A stretch of DNA of 64,000 nucleotides from Sabellastarte sp. h YS-2021. Its lineage: Eukaryota > Annelida > Polychaeta > Sabellida > Sabellidae. The DNA lies in assembly GCA_964017235.1 (NCBI GenBank), contig OZ024929.1:63955603-64019602 (forward strand), given 5' to 3'. Shown here one piece after another: positions 32,140 to 43,221 of this stretch. The notes under the pieces were generated by a model that was not told the DNA's origin, did not search any database, and saw only the letters and a program-made list of their open reading frames with translations. A program made the translations under genes and the position numbers. Numbering within the stretch: position 1 is the stretch's first letter; each line of letters begins with the position of its first letter.

Positions 32140-34892
32140 CTAACAATTCTTCATGTTTTGCATTACACAAAAGTCAAATATTAGTAAACAAATTTTTCCA
32201 ATTGTGCCAAATATCTCACTGCGGCCATTTATTTCACTCAATAGTTTCTGTTCATCATGTTTTTTATTAATTTTTGCAGTTGAAATATATCCAATTTTTT
32301 TGTTTAGAGCACTTAAAGATATAGTGTCTAACTGTAATAAGTATAAAGTTGACAGGCCAAAAGTTTGGATCATATTTATGATAGCCAAGTATTTTCATTG
32401 TTGTATCAAATTTAATGTTTGTACCGGTTCGAGTTAATATCCAATATTCTACATTCGTCCATAATTCAAGAGTTTCTCTGCATTCTGAAAAGAGATGGGT
32501 TATGGTTTCTGGGTTGGCATTACATAACCGGCATTGATTAGACTCTGACATTTTAACCTTTTGCAGATAATAATTTGTATCTACGATATTGTTTATTGTT
32601 TTATATTTCAACCAGACGTGTTGTTATGCGTAGATTTAAAACAGATTTTGTAGATTACTGACCATAAATTTGAAATGTTCACATCGGCAATTGATTGCCA
32701 TTTTATTTGTGCTACGGGCCTACAACCAGGATTACTGAGGAATATTTGGTAAAAATCTTTGACTCCTTTACTTGATTTGAAGAGAATCCGTAGATAGAAA
32801 GGGCAAGATGGTCTAGAGTAATTAACGGATTCTTCAAAACTGAACTTTTTAACAAAGTTTTGAACAGAGAGTTTTATTCTGTAATAATCTAGTATATTGC
32901 GCTTAATGTTATATCTTTTTTTGAAGTGTTTCGAATGATTCAATTTTACCTTTTTCATTTAAAATATCACCTAATAGTGACACTCTTGCATTAAACCAAT
33001 TTGAGAAGTATAGAGGTTCTCTTGATATTTGCCGGCAGCCTCTCCCGACCTTAATTTTTTTAGAAAGATAGCCACTTTGTAGTACATACATTTCGATGTC
33101 ATTGTTGAATAACTTAATCCAGTTAATAAACTTTGGGCAGAAACCAAATAGATCAAGGGTTTGATAGAGAAAGTTCCAAGAAATTGAGTCAAAAGCCTTT
33201 TGAAAGTCAATTAAAAGTAGAAGTCCTGTTAGGCTATTTGTTTCTGCAGCTTGCATGACATCGTAAACTAGTCTTGGACAGTCACTAATTTGTCTAATAG
33301 CTATGAAACCTCTTTGAGTAACCGAAATAATGTTGTCAAGAACAGTTTTCATTCTGCTAGCTATTACACCAGATGCTAATTTATATGTAGTGCACAGGAG
33401 TGAGATAGGCCTCCAATTTTTCAAGTTGTACCGTTCTTTATTTCCTTTGGGAATACAAGTTATTATTCCTTGCCGGAGAGTTGTTGACAGCTTTCCTTTT
33501 TCGAAGCAGGCATTAATTGCCCTGGTAATAACGAATTTTAATTTTTTCCAAAAAACTTTTAAAAATTCACATGTAATGCCATCCATACCTGGGGTCTTGC
33601 TATGTTTTTTTAATATTTCACTTAATTCCAATGCTGAAATTGGATCGCCCAGTTTATTATCAGATACTTTATGGAGATTGGCATTCTTTAAGATTTCTTT
33701 TAAACTGACATTTTCTAGTGTGTCATCCTTATTGCTGAATAAGTTTTCATAGAAATTTTTTATATATTCTAAAATGTCCTTCTGTTCGGTTATAAACTGA
33801 CCATCCCTGTCTTGAACCCTTTTAACAGTTATTTCTAAATAATTTCTTTTGCCAAGGTTAAAAATATTTCTAGGGTTTTTCCCCTTCATGAAGCCATTGA
33901 ATTCTGGAACGAATCATCTGGCCTTGAATTCGTTCTTCTCTAATGGTTTCCAACATGGCCTTTTTATCAAGAAGTAGTTGTAAGCTTACAGACCCTGTGC
34001 TCTCTAACTGTTCAATATCCGTTATTAGGTGCTTTTCTTCTCTTAGTTGGCTTTTCTTTTGGATGGGCGAGAATTTTATGGTTTCACCACGTATTTTCAG
34101 AAAAGGTAATTCCAAAAATAAGTCGTCAACTTTGAAAAGAATATCTTTATAATTCCCTTTGAGGTAAAATTGGGTGACAAACAGGAATGGCATAAGTATA
34201 AATTTGATTGTCTATAATTTTGTTGATTAATTCAATGTAATCTTCATTTCTGAGTAAATTGTTATTGAATTTCCAAATCCCCTTTCCTATGGTAAATTTA
34301 TTCTGAACAATTTTGAGAGCAATAAAGGAATGGTCAGATTTATAACCAGGTTTAATCTTGCATTTGTTGATCAAATCTGTTACTGTAACCGAAGTTAGAA
34401 AACTCCAATCGTGCTTGTTTCAGTGGATTGCGAGATCTCCATGTGTGTTGAGTTGAATAATTCGGAAGGTGTCGCATAAATTCAATTCTTGTATCATATT
34501 CAGAACCTCTATTCTAGCTTTTGGATTATTGATATTCCTGTAATTATAGCTGTTGATATTTGGATCAAGGATCATATTAAAGCCACCACAGATTATATAG
34601 TAATCTGGATTATTCTTCAAGGTAACATTTTTTATTTCTCTGTAAAAAGAAGGGTTATCTATGTTTGGTCCATACAATGTTACAAGATTAAAGATAGCAG
34701 AAGTAGTCTTTACAGTTAAACATATAAAGTTACCTTCAAGATCATATGTTTGGGATATAATCTTGTATTCAAAATTGCTTTTGAACAAAATTGCAACTCC
34801 ACATGCATTTGTTCGAGTTCCGTGAATAAAGCATTCGTTTCCCCATAACCGTTTGATTGTGGGTATATCTTTTTCAATCCAGTGGGTGTCTT
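32140..34892 (-). pseudogene. LINE ORF2, main part: endonuclease, RT, CCHC-type tail
   Basis: Downward on the minus strand: QDTHWIEKDIPTIKRLWGNE (34890-34830), GVAILF, LVTLYGPNIDNPSF and ICGGFNMILDPNINS (usual GDFN reads GGFN), then SDHSFIALK (about 34330), a linker, and the RT: YENLFSNKDD, KTPGMDGITCEFLK, NWRPISLLCTTYKLAS, RGFIAIRQISDC, LIDFQKAFDSISW (33235-33195) and VGRGCRQ. Directly after GCRQ the sequence jumps to REPLYFSNWFNARVSLLGDI, so the palm end with the YxDD motif is deleted. The tail contains QCRLCNANPETITHLFSEC (about 32535-32475), a Cys/His cluster. Several frame changes (near 34190, 33880, 32950, 32610, 32330) add to the loss. Confidence 0.85.
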
Positions 34893-35959
34893 GTCTTGTC
34901 CTCGATTGGTTTAAGTCTTATCTCTCAGACCATGTTCAGTGCATTAAGATTGGGTCAATTTTATCTGATGCCAAAAAGTTGTTGTATGGTGTGCCTCAAG
35001 GCTCTGTCCTGGGGCCAATCCTTTTTTCACTCTATACTACTCCACTGAGTAAAGTAATACAGAATCATCCTGGTATTAGTTTCCAGTTCTACGCTGATGA
35101 CACACAATTGTATGTACATCTCACACATAAAAATGTTGCCTTGGCCCTTGATAAGCTGTCACACTGCATTGAAGACGTAAAGAGATGGCTCTCTATAAAT
35201 AAGCTCAAGCTAAATCCTGATAAGACCGAATTCATTGTGTTTGGCTCAAAGTCTCAGCGCAAAAAACTTAATCAGTCCTTCCCGGTCAACATACTTGGTA
35301 ATCTTATATCACCAATAGATGCAGTTAGGAACCTTGGTGTCTGGTTTGATTCAGATTTCTCATTCTCTTGCCATGTTATGAAGGTCTGCAAGGCTTGTTT
35401 TGCTCATGTCCGGGATCTTAAGTGACTCTGAGGACATCTGACACATGAAGCAGCTCTTATGGCTGCCAATGCTCTGGTCGAAAGTCGACTTGATTACTGT
35501 AACTCTCTGTTCAGAGGTCTCTCAGTTCTAGATCTGCGCAAACTTTAATGTGTTCAGAATAGCCTTGCCAGAATTGTTGCCAACACCACCAAGTACTCAC
35601 ACATCACTCCAGTTAGAAAAGCACTACATTGGTTGCCGATTAAGTACCGTTCTATCTTTAAGACTGCCATGCTGGTATATAAGTTCCTACACAGTGGTAA
35701 CCCCAAATACTTTGAACCCTTCCTGATTCCCAGACATAGTGCATACAACACACGTCGAAGTCAATCTGATGGCATATTTCTTGAGGTTCCCCACTTTGCT
35801 TCAGTTTTTAAGTCTCGAAAACATTTTGGACTCAGTTTTGCGTATGACACACCTATGATTTGGAATGACCTTCCTGATGAGGTCCGCTCTGCAAACTCAC
35901 TTGCCTCTTTCAGGTCAAAGTTGAAGTCATACCTCTTTGGAAAAGCATACCCACCCTAA
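34893..35959 (+). pseudogene. RT and C-terminal region of the CR1/Jockey-like LINE
   Basis: One plus-strand frame runs from about 34893 to 35959 with only three in-frame stops. It reads VLDWFKSYLSDH, GVPQGSVLGPILFSLY, FYADDTQLYVH (catalytic YADD intact), WLSINKLKLNPDKTEFIVFG, then RLDYCNSLFRGL, QNSLARIVANTTKYSHITPV, ALHWLPIKYRSIFKTAMLVY and WNDLPDEVRSANSLASFRSK, ending GKAYPP. The stops are TGA at 35423 and 35429 and TAA at 35546. The enzyme would copy the element's own RNA at a nicked target. No frameshift is seen, so this copy is fairly young. Confidence 0.9.
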
Positions 35960-36132
35960 ATTTCCAATCTCCTTCTGCTTTCTCCGCGGTGCTGACCCCT
36001 GCAATGTCTCTGGTTTTTGAATATTGAACAATGTTCTTGTGTGATGCGCCTTAGAATCTGTCTTTTGACAGAGATTAAGCGCTATAAAAGTGCTATTAGA
36101 ATTAGAATAAAAGTGCTATTAGAATTGAAGAC
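34893..36132 (+). mobile_element. CR1/Jockey-like LINE, 5' truncated, inserted in the minus-strand ORF2
   Basis: The fragment begins inside the RT and ends in a tandem 3' motif (ATAAAAGTGCTATTAGAATT, about 36083-36130). It inserted between the codons for ICLQ and DTHW of the minus-strand ORF2: the ORF2 start resumes at 36133 and beyond. The flanks share only TTG, so the target duplication is very short or the junction formed by microhomology. Confidence 0.85.
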
Positions 36133-36238
36133 ATATTTCTTTAAAATATGTTAAGACATCTTGTCTCTTTTTCATATTTTGTAAACCCCTACAGTTTGCA
36201 GACAACACAATGATCTTATTTAACAATGGCATAGCCAT
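36133..36238 (-). pseudogene. Start of the interrupted LINE ORF2 (endonuclease N-terminus)
   Basis: The minus strand from an ATG at 36238 (another at 36232) reads KIIVLSANCRGLQNMKKRQD and then VLTYFKEICLQ, a classic start of an APE-type LINE endonuclease (S-x-N-x-x-G-L near the start). It ends at 36133-36140, where the plus-strand LINE is inserted, and the next expected residues (DTHW) are found beyond it at 34892. Confidence 0.85.
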
Positions 36239-36299
36239 AGCAAGAAATAGTGATCACCACAGACAAAGAAATTCTATAATTATTATTATCAGTGATAAA

Positions 36300-38980
36300 C
36301 AGTGAATGAAATATTCTTTCATAAGTATCAGAATCATTTAAGGCTTCTGTTACTCTTGTCTCAGAACACACAACCATTTCATTCTTGATTATAACAGTAC
36401 CCATGTGAATAATTGTCAAAAACGAACATTTAACAAAACTTAAATAAGACAAAAGAAGTATTAACAAAAACATGGGTATTCACAAAAAGCAAGAAGGTGA
36501 AGAAAAGCTAGTGGCTGGTCTTAACCAATTATATGAACATTGCCTCAATAGCTGGTCAAAATCAATCCAGTCCAGTATCAATGTAATACATATAGTGAGA
36601 TAAGAAAAAAGTATTACCAGAAACAAGATAATACATGTAGTAGAATTTTCACTGTGTCACAAAGTTATTACCAGTATAAATATAATACATGTGAGGAAAA
36701 CAAGGTATTACCAGTAGCAATGCAGTACATTAGAGAAGACAACAAACATTTAAAGATTTAATTGTCAAGAAAGAGGAAAATGTTCACTTTTTCACATCAA
36801 AGCTATTATCAGTATCAATAAAATATATGTAGAGATGTGAGAAGACAAAGTTTTACCAATGACCATGTAATAGGTATAGAGAAGAGAACAAACATTTAAC
36901 GATTTATTTGTCAAGAAAGAGAAAATATTTCACTTTTTCACAACAAAGCTATTACCAGTATCAATAAAATAATAGAGATATGAGAAAACAAATTATTACC
37001 AATGACAGTGTAATAAATGTAGAGAAGTCAACAAACCTTTATAGTTTTAATGTCATGAATGAGCACATTGGTTTTTTTGGACTGCTCAATAATTAAATGT
37101 TGCATAAGACAACTTAATAAAGAGCCTTATTTAGTTGAAGTATTTATATAGTTTCAAAATTAAATAAATAAATTTAAAAAAATTATACTCATCTCCCACT
37201 CCAAAATCTATGCTTTATGAGTTCAAATCAACCTTTAGTTGATAAATTCAAAAGAAAAACTTTCATTATTTCACATCATAGCTATTACCACTATTGATGT
37301 TAATAAATGTAGAGATGTTAGGAAACAAAGTGTTACGATTGAGTTTAAATCAGATAACCTTTAGTTGATAAAGAAAAAAGAAAAAAATTCACTGTGTCAC
37401 AAAGCTATTACCAGTATCAATATAATACATGTGAGGAAACAAGGTATTACCAGTAACAATGTAATACATATAGAAAGGAGAACAAACATTTGAAGATTTA
37501 ATTGTCAAGAAAGAGAAAAATGTTTACTCTTTCATATCAAAGGTATTACCAGTATCAATAAAATACATGTAGAGATGTGAGATGTGAGTATTACCAATAA
37601 CCATGTAATAGATATACAGAAGTGAACAAACACTTAAAGTTTTAATGTCATGAAGGAGCACATTGTTTTTTGGACTGCTCGATAATTAAACGTTGCACAA
37701 GGCAACTTAATAAAGAGCCTTATTTAGTTGAAGTATTTATATAGTTATCAAAATTCAAGGTATTACCAGTATCAATAAAATAAATACAGAGATGTGAGAA
37801 AACAGATTATTACCAATGACAATGTAATAAATAAAGAGAAGTGAACAAACATTTTAAGTTATAATGTGATGAAGTACATTGTTTTTTAGACTGCTCTGTG
37901 AAAGTTAAATGTTGCACAAGGCAACTTAATAAAGAGCCTTATTGAAGTATTTACATAGTTATCAAAATTAAATTTAAAGAAAAAAAATTATACTCATCTC
38001 CCACTCCAAAATCTATGCTTTATGAGTTCAAATCAACCTTTAGTTGATAAATTCAAAAGAAAAACTTTCATTATTTCACATCATAGCTATTACCACTATT
38101 GATGTTAATAAATGTAGAGATGTTAGGAAACAAAGTGTTACGATTGAGTTTAAATCAGATAACCTTTAGTTGATAAAGAAAAAAGAAAAAAATTCACTGT
38201 GTCACAAAGCTATTACCAGTATCAATGTAATACATGTGAGGAAACAAGGTATTACCAGTAACAATGTAATACATATAGAAAGGAGAACAAACATTTGAAG
38301 ATTTAATTGTCAAGAAAGAGAAAAATGTTTACTCTTTCATATCAAAGGTATTACCAGTATCAATAAAATACATGTAGAGATGTGAGATGTGAGTATTACC
38401 AATAACCATGTAATAGATATACAGAAGTGAACAAACACTTAAAGTTTTAATGTCATGAAGGAGCACATTGTTTTTTGGACTGCTCGATAATTAAACGTTG
38501 CACAAGGCAACTTAATAAAGAGCCTTATTTAGTTGAAGTATTTATATAGTTATCAAAATTCAAGGTATTACCAGTATCAATAAAATAAATACAGAGATGT
38601 GAGAAAACAGATTATTACCAATGACAATGTAATAAATAAAGAGAAGTGAACAAACATTTTAAGTTATAATGTGATGAAGTACATTGTTTTTTAGACTGCT
38701 CTGTGAATGTTAAATGTTGCACAAGGCAACTTAATAAAGAGCCTTATTGAAGTATTTACATAGTTATCAAAATTAAATTTAAAGAAAAAAAATTATACTA
38801 ATCTCCCACTTCAAAATCTATATGCTTTATGAGTTCAAATCAACCTTTAGTCGATAAATTCAAAAGAAAAAACTTTCATTGTGTCACATCAAAGCTATTA
38901 CCAGTGTCAATGTTAATAAATGTAGAGATGTTAGGAAACAAAGTATATTACCAGTATTTATATAGTTGGCAAAATTAAGT
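36300..38980. repeat. Tract of short related repeats with an exact 805-bp tandem duplication
   Basis: CTCCAAAATCTATGCTTTAT begins near 37199 and 38004 and a third partial copy near 38809, each 805 apart. Copy 1 is about 37175-37979, copy 2 about 37980-38784 and partial copy 3 from 38785 to 38960; copies 1 and 2 are nearly identical. Inside and outside the duplication, smaller units such as GTATTACCAGTATCAATA and TAATACATGTGAGGAAACAA recur from 36600 onward. No coding capacity. Confidence 0.9.
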
Positions 38981-39460
38981 TCAAACATTATACTGGTCTA
39001 CCACTTCAGTAGCTACTTGCTTGATGAGGTCAAATCGTTTTTTACCTAAATGAGTTCCTCCAAACTTTCTGGTCACAATAAGTATAGCGTCAGTCACAGA
39101 TTTCTGCTCTAAAACTGAACACAAAACACTTGAGCCTCTCCATTCTTTATCGTCAAAGTATCCGGATTTTGTTTGACCCTCAGCATCTATGAAGTTATAG
39201 GCATAGATGACATGGTCCGACCTAGCAAGATGTTCATCTTGGGTTATTGCTCTCAAAGCCTGTATTGCTTCCCACTCAGTGTGAATTTGGTACAGGTGCC
39301 CTTGGAAGACAGAGCCTTTCAATGTAATTGGATTTGAGTGAACCATATTATCCAGGGAGATAGGTTCACCAACAGACAGTGATGGATCGAAACGATTCTT
39401 CTCAAAGGCCTCCGTATTTAGTACAGAATTCACCACCAGCTTGTCTGCAACAAGCTTCAC
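38981..39460 (-). pseudogene. IMPACT/YigZ (UPF0029)-like C-terminal domain of LINE ORF1
   Basis: An open frame of 159 residues in the same frame as the upstream ORF1 part, from which it is separated by a single TAA (39461-39463). It has no ATG of its own at the start; its first codon is GTG. Residues ~45-150 resemble the IMPACT/YigZ fold: SVFQGHLYQIHTEWEAIQAL, DHVIYAYNFIDAEG, GYFDDKEW, ILIVTRKFGGTHLGKKRFDL. In known proteins this domain (human IMPACT, bacterial YigZ) has HNIYAY, DDGE and VTRFGG/LGxxR blocks in the same order. IMPACT acts on translation control through GCN1; what the domain would do in a retrotransposon protein is unknown. The frame being open over its whole length argues that it belonged to the element's protein. 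Confidence 0.7.
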
Positions 39461-40317
39461 TTATGTGTCTGTACCTCGTGCTTTTGCTTCTTCTCTTGAT
39501 TTTATAAGCATCGGAACTTGGGCTGCTTGTTTTTCCTTCACAGTATGAGGGAGGTGCTCACTAATAGATGAAGGCGATTGCCTTAAATTTTTAGAGAAGG
39601 ATAAGACCAGATCTCTGCCACGGTGAGACATAAATCTTACTAGCATCGATTTGGGTTTTGCATTTCTTTTGCCAATTCTGTGTGCTACATCGATTCTGAT
39701 GTCACCCAGTGGATTTGTTGGGGAGAATAGATAACTTTCAGGAATTCTAAGATGCTTCTGGATAAATAACATAACCTCAGAATAACAATCTTCTCCATCC
39801 TTTTCGGGAATATTATGGATTACCAGGTTAAATTTCATCGAATATATTTGCAGGGCTTCAACTTGGTTTTCTAATGCAGATACAGTGGAATTTAGTTTGG
39901 CAAATGGTTCCCTCACACTCTTTTACTTGCATCTTGAGATGTCGATTTTCACTTTGGAGTGACTTAACATCGATTCGTGTTTTAACACTTTCAGACTTCA
40001 AGAGGTTTAAGATCTCATCAACTTTCTGACTTAAACTTGAGACCTTTTCGTCCAACTGGGCATACCTATCCTTAGGCATTTCTGTATTTTCTGCAGTTAA
40101 GATCCCTTCCACTTTTTCGCTGAGACTTGACATTTTAGTGTCTAACTGTACAAACCTCTCATCTGGTGATTCTGACAATTCCATATTCATATCCAGTTTT
40201 ATTCAGGTTTTGGAGTTCCTGCTTTACTTTTTGCAATCTCTTAGGTTGATTTACTGGACCAGGGTTACTTGATTCTGAGAGTTCGCTTAAATTTCTTTTC
40301 CGGGGTTCTGTACTCAT
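39461..40317 (-). pseudogene. LINE ORF1: coiled coil and L1-type RNA-binding domains
   Basis: Three frames make the N-terminal and middle parts. From ATG at 40317: MSTEPRKRNLSELSESSNPG and a basic stretch. From 40190: a heptad-like region with two related copies, QLDTKMSSLSEKVEGIL and QLDEKVSSLSQKVDEIL, likely a coiled coil for trimer formation. From 39916: LNSTVSALENQVEALQIYSM, then FNLVIHNIPEKDGED and DVAHRIGKRNAKPKSMLVRF, an RRM-like core as in L1 ORF1p, and SISEHLPHTVKEKQAAQVP as a C-terminal domain, ending GTDT before the TAA at 39461. Frameshifts lie near 40170 and 39910. The protein should bind element RNA. The next domain follows in frame. Confidence 0.8.
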
Positions 40318-40347
40318 ACTAACGATTGAGTTTCCATAAATAGTCAC

Positions 40348-41376
40348 TTATAGCAGTCTAATCTCTGGTCCAAGTAAACAGTTAAATGTCTAGACTGATT
40401 CAGGTCTGATATATCCAAAGTGACCTAATTTCTCAACACCAGTTATCCAGGACATAAGCTTGTGCTTCAGTACCTAGCTGTTATTCGGATTAAAGTAAAC
40501 TGTTAAACACACATTCTAATAATCAACTTCAACTCCAGTGCAAAGTTTCTACAGGGATAGAAATAAACAAATCATTAGCAGATTCTTTGTGTGGTACCGG
40601 GCTAATTACAAACAAAACAAGCCCTTGTTCACAAACTTCACTGCCAGTACAAAAGGTTCAGCAGAGACAGAGGTAGACAGTCATTCACACACATTTGACA
40701 CTGGTCCATTTAAAACAGAAAAAGTCAATAGAGTCTTTGAATTCACAATATTGGTGGTTCAAAACAGAACAGGTCATTAGAGTATTTGTTCACAATATTG
40801 GTGGTTCCATGACATTGCTGAATTAGATATATTAATATAACAATATTGTCAAACTAATGTTTTTCACCCCTATTTTTAAAAACACTTTCTCTATACAAAC
40901 ACATTTTTAGATTGGTAAGATGTACCATTATGACCCACACATATTCCTATTATATATCCTGTCGGTATTTTTAGGTTAAACCATCCAAAACTTTAAGAAA
41001 AAACCATTACATTTTCCTCCACTCTTTTAACACTGTGCTCTTAACCATGTTCACCTAAAATTTTCCTTGTTTCTTAGAATCTGTACTAATCATGGAAATA
41101 AAACTTGTAAAAATCTGTACATATGAAAGATAAATCTAAAGTTTGTTAATTAGTATATTAAAATAACCATTGTAATTATAAAAAAACTAAAATTATAGAA
41201 TAGGCATTGCATATGTTATATAATGTTACACATGCTACAATTGTTATTTATAATAAATAATTTATATTATTTCTTTATAGTTTATAGTTTTTACTAGAAA
41301 GTTTCTTGAGCATTTGCACAGAGAGGAATAAGATTCAGAACCTATGTGTAGTTATTTATCAGTAATTATACTATCC
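40348..41376. other. Intergenic between two head-to-head LINE ORF1s, no gene seen
   Basis: This gap lies between the minus-strand ORF1 (starting 40317) and a plus-strand ORF1 (starting 41377), so it should contain both 5' regions. No motif-bearing frame or TATA pair could be assigned with confidence. Confidence 0.4.
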
Positions 41377-43166
41377 ATGAATGAAGCAAATAAGAAAAAT
41401 GGTAAAGAACAAGGCCAAAAGGTGTTTGGGTCCCCTAGTGCGAGCACAAAGCCATCAGACACATGAGTAGTTAACTAGAATTTACGAAAGTCTCATGACA
41501 GAAAGAAATTCCAACTTAGATACATCCCACAACTGGTCCCGAACTGAGACAGTCACCCATCCAAGTACTAACATAGCCCATTGCCGCTTAACTTCAGTGA
41601 GCAGACAAATAGTCGACACATCTAATTCAGTTGCCTTTGACGTCTTCAATAATCCAAGTAATTTTGTTTATGTTTGTGATAATGATGTCCCTAATGTTTT
41701 AGATGTTTTGGATGTTTCAAACGTTAAGACCCTCATTAAAAATGTTAAGGTGTGATACTGATAATGAAAAAGAAATTAAATATTCTGCAAAAGGTAGAAT
41801 ATTTGATAGTGACAAAACATTAGTATATGATTCTATGAGAACTGGTAATAATTCTAACGTCATTGCTAGTGATAGTATAGATAGCAAAGTAGAAAAGATT
41901 AAAATTGTTGGCAATAATATTCGAAATATTGATAAAACTGTTAGTAATGTTAATGTTAATAACAAGAGTGATGACCTTGAATTTGACAAACTCACTGGTG
42001 ACGATATCTATGTTGTTAGGAATAGTTACATTAACTATGGTATTAAATAAGTCCTAGACATGAAATCAGATGATATTGGTGAAAATAATGTTGATAATAG
42101 CAACCTTGATTACATTTATAGAAATGACCATTCTGATGGTCTTTATGGTTTTGTGAGTGTCGATTCTACTGATAGAACTAACAATAATAATGATCCTGAT
42201 CTTGATATCAGTACTAATATTAATGCTAATGTTAAAGTTGGTAATGTTGATAATGTTAGTAAAGTCAATAGTAGCATCAGTAATAATAGATTGATATCTG
42301 AGAATTCTATTGATATTGGTACTAGTTTGGCAAGTGAAAAATCCGATATTGATATAAATACTGATATTGGTACTAATTTTATGATTGAAAATAATGTTGG
42401 TAATGTTAATTCTGAATGCACTTATAGTATCAATCATGAACAAGATGTTTTTAAAGTTGATGAAATTATTAATGGAAATGGAAATAGTGTAAACGGTATT
42501 GTTGATAGTAATGATACCATTGACGGTATCAGTCCTGGTGATATTCTTGAGAGTGGTTTTGTCAATGACATTGATGATAAATCACCTAATGACATTAAAT
42601 CAGTTCTTATTGGTGACGATATTGTTAGTATTATCAATGTTGTCAATGTTGATGTTTGTGTCAAGTCTGAAAAAGTTAATGTTATCAATAATAAGACAAA
42701 ACAACCCTTTGGCAAGGCATATATTGGTGTATGCTCAAAACATTTTAGTTCTAGAATGATAGAGGGTCCCACAAAACTTATAGAGTCTAATACTGCTGAT
42801 GCAAGTAAAGAAGAGATAAGAGGTATTAATAATAATACACATAATCTGAAATCTGATAGTTATGATTTGGAGCCTGATAGTTATATACATAATAACGTAG
42901 TAGTAACTAGCACTTTAAGTAGCGATACATATGAGATTATAAATAACACTATAACTGAAAAGAACCCTGAGATTGTAGGGAAATTTGGTAAAATGAAAAA
43001 TAGAAAAAGAACAGAATTTGGAACCGGAAGTGTTGGACGTATTGATACTTTTCCCAGATATACTACTGATGCAACAATAGGTTATAAGTATCATAATGAC
43101 TGTTATGGTATTGAAGGTTTTGATGAAGCAGTAATTAATAATAACATACTAACAATGCATAACTAA
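41377..43166 (+). pseudogene. Probable ORF1 of the I/Nimb-like LINE, Asn/Asp/Ile-rich
   Basis: Plus-strand pieces run from ATG at 41377 (MNEANKKNGKEQGQKV, stop near 41466), from 41495 to 41755, and from 41703 to 43166 with one TAA at 42048. The last part gives 368 residues from 42060, dominated by Asn, Asp, Ile, Val and Ser with many DIxxNxN-like runs. No zinc knuckle or RRM was recognised. It directly precedes the endonuclease start at 43222, which is why ORF1 is the best guess. The open frame may survive because the sequence is built of RNY codons, which rarely mutate to stops (see findings). Confidence 0.5.
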
Positions 43167-43221
43167 AATAAATAAGTACCATTCTAAAATAAATAGTTCC
43201 AATAAATTTTCCCTAAACTTT

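Larger units (their letters stand above)
31976..40347 (-). mobile_element. Two-ORF LINE (L1/Tx1-like), interrupted
   Basis: On the minus strand ORF1 (40317-38981) lies upstream of ORF2 (36238 to about 32140), and an A-rich 3' end (AAAAATTTAAAAAAATAAAA on the minus strand) lies at about 31977-31996. Between the ORFs is a 2.7-kb tract with an 805-bp tandem duplication, much longer than a usual inter-ORF spacer. ORF2 is interrupted by a plus-strand LINE at 34893-36132. That ORF1 and ORF2 belong to one element is inferred from strand and order; they could be two copies. Confidence 0.6.

Noticed and set aside
36216-36473. 85-codon minus-strand frame over the LINE ORF2 start
   Set aside because: It is out of frame with the recognisable endonuclease start and has no motif.
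42066-42772. Minus-strand frames rich in Ile/Thr/Leu opposite the Asn/Asp-rich frame
   Set aside because: Mirror frames of RNY-type sequence; order and strand of the LINE favour the plus strand.
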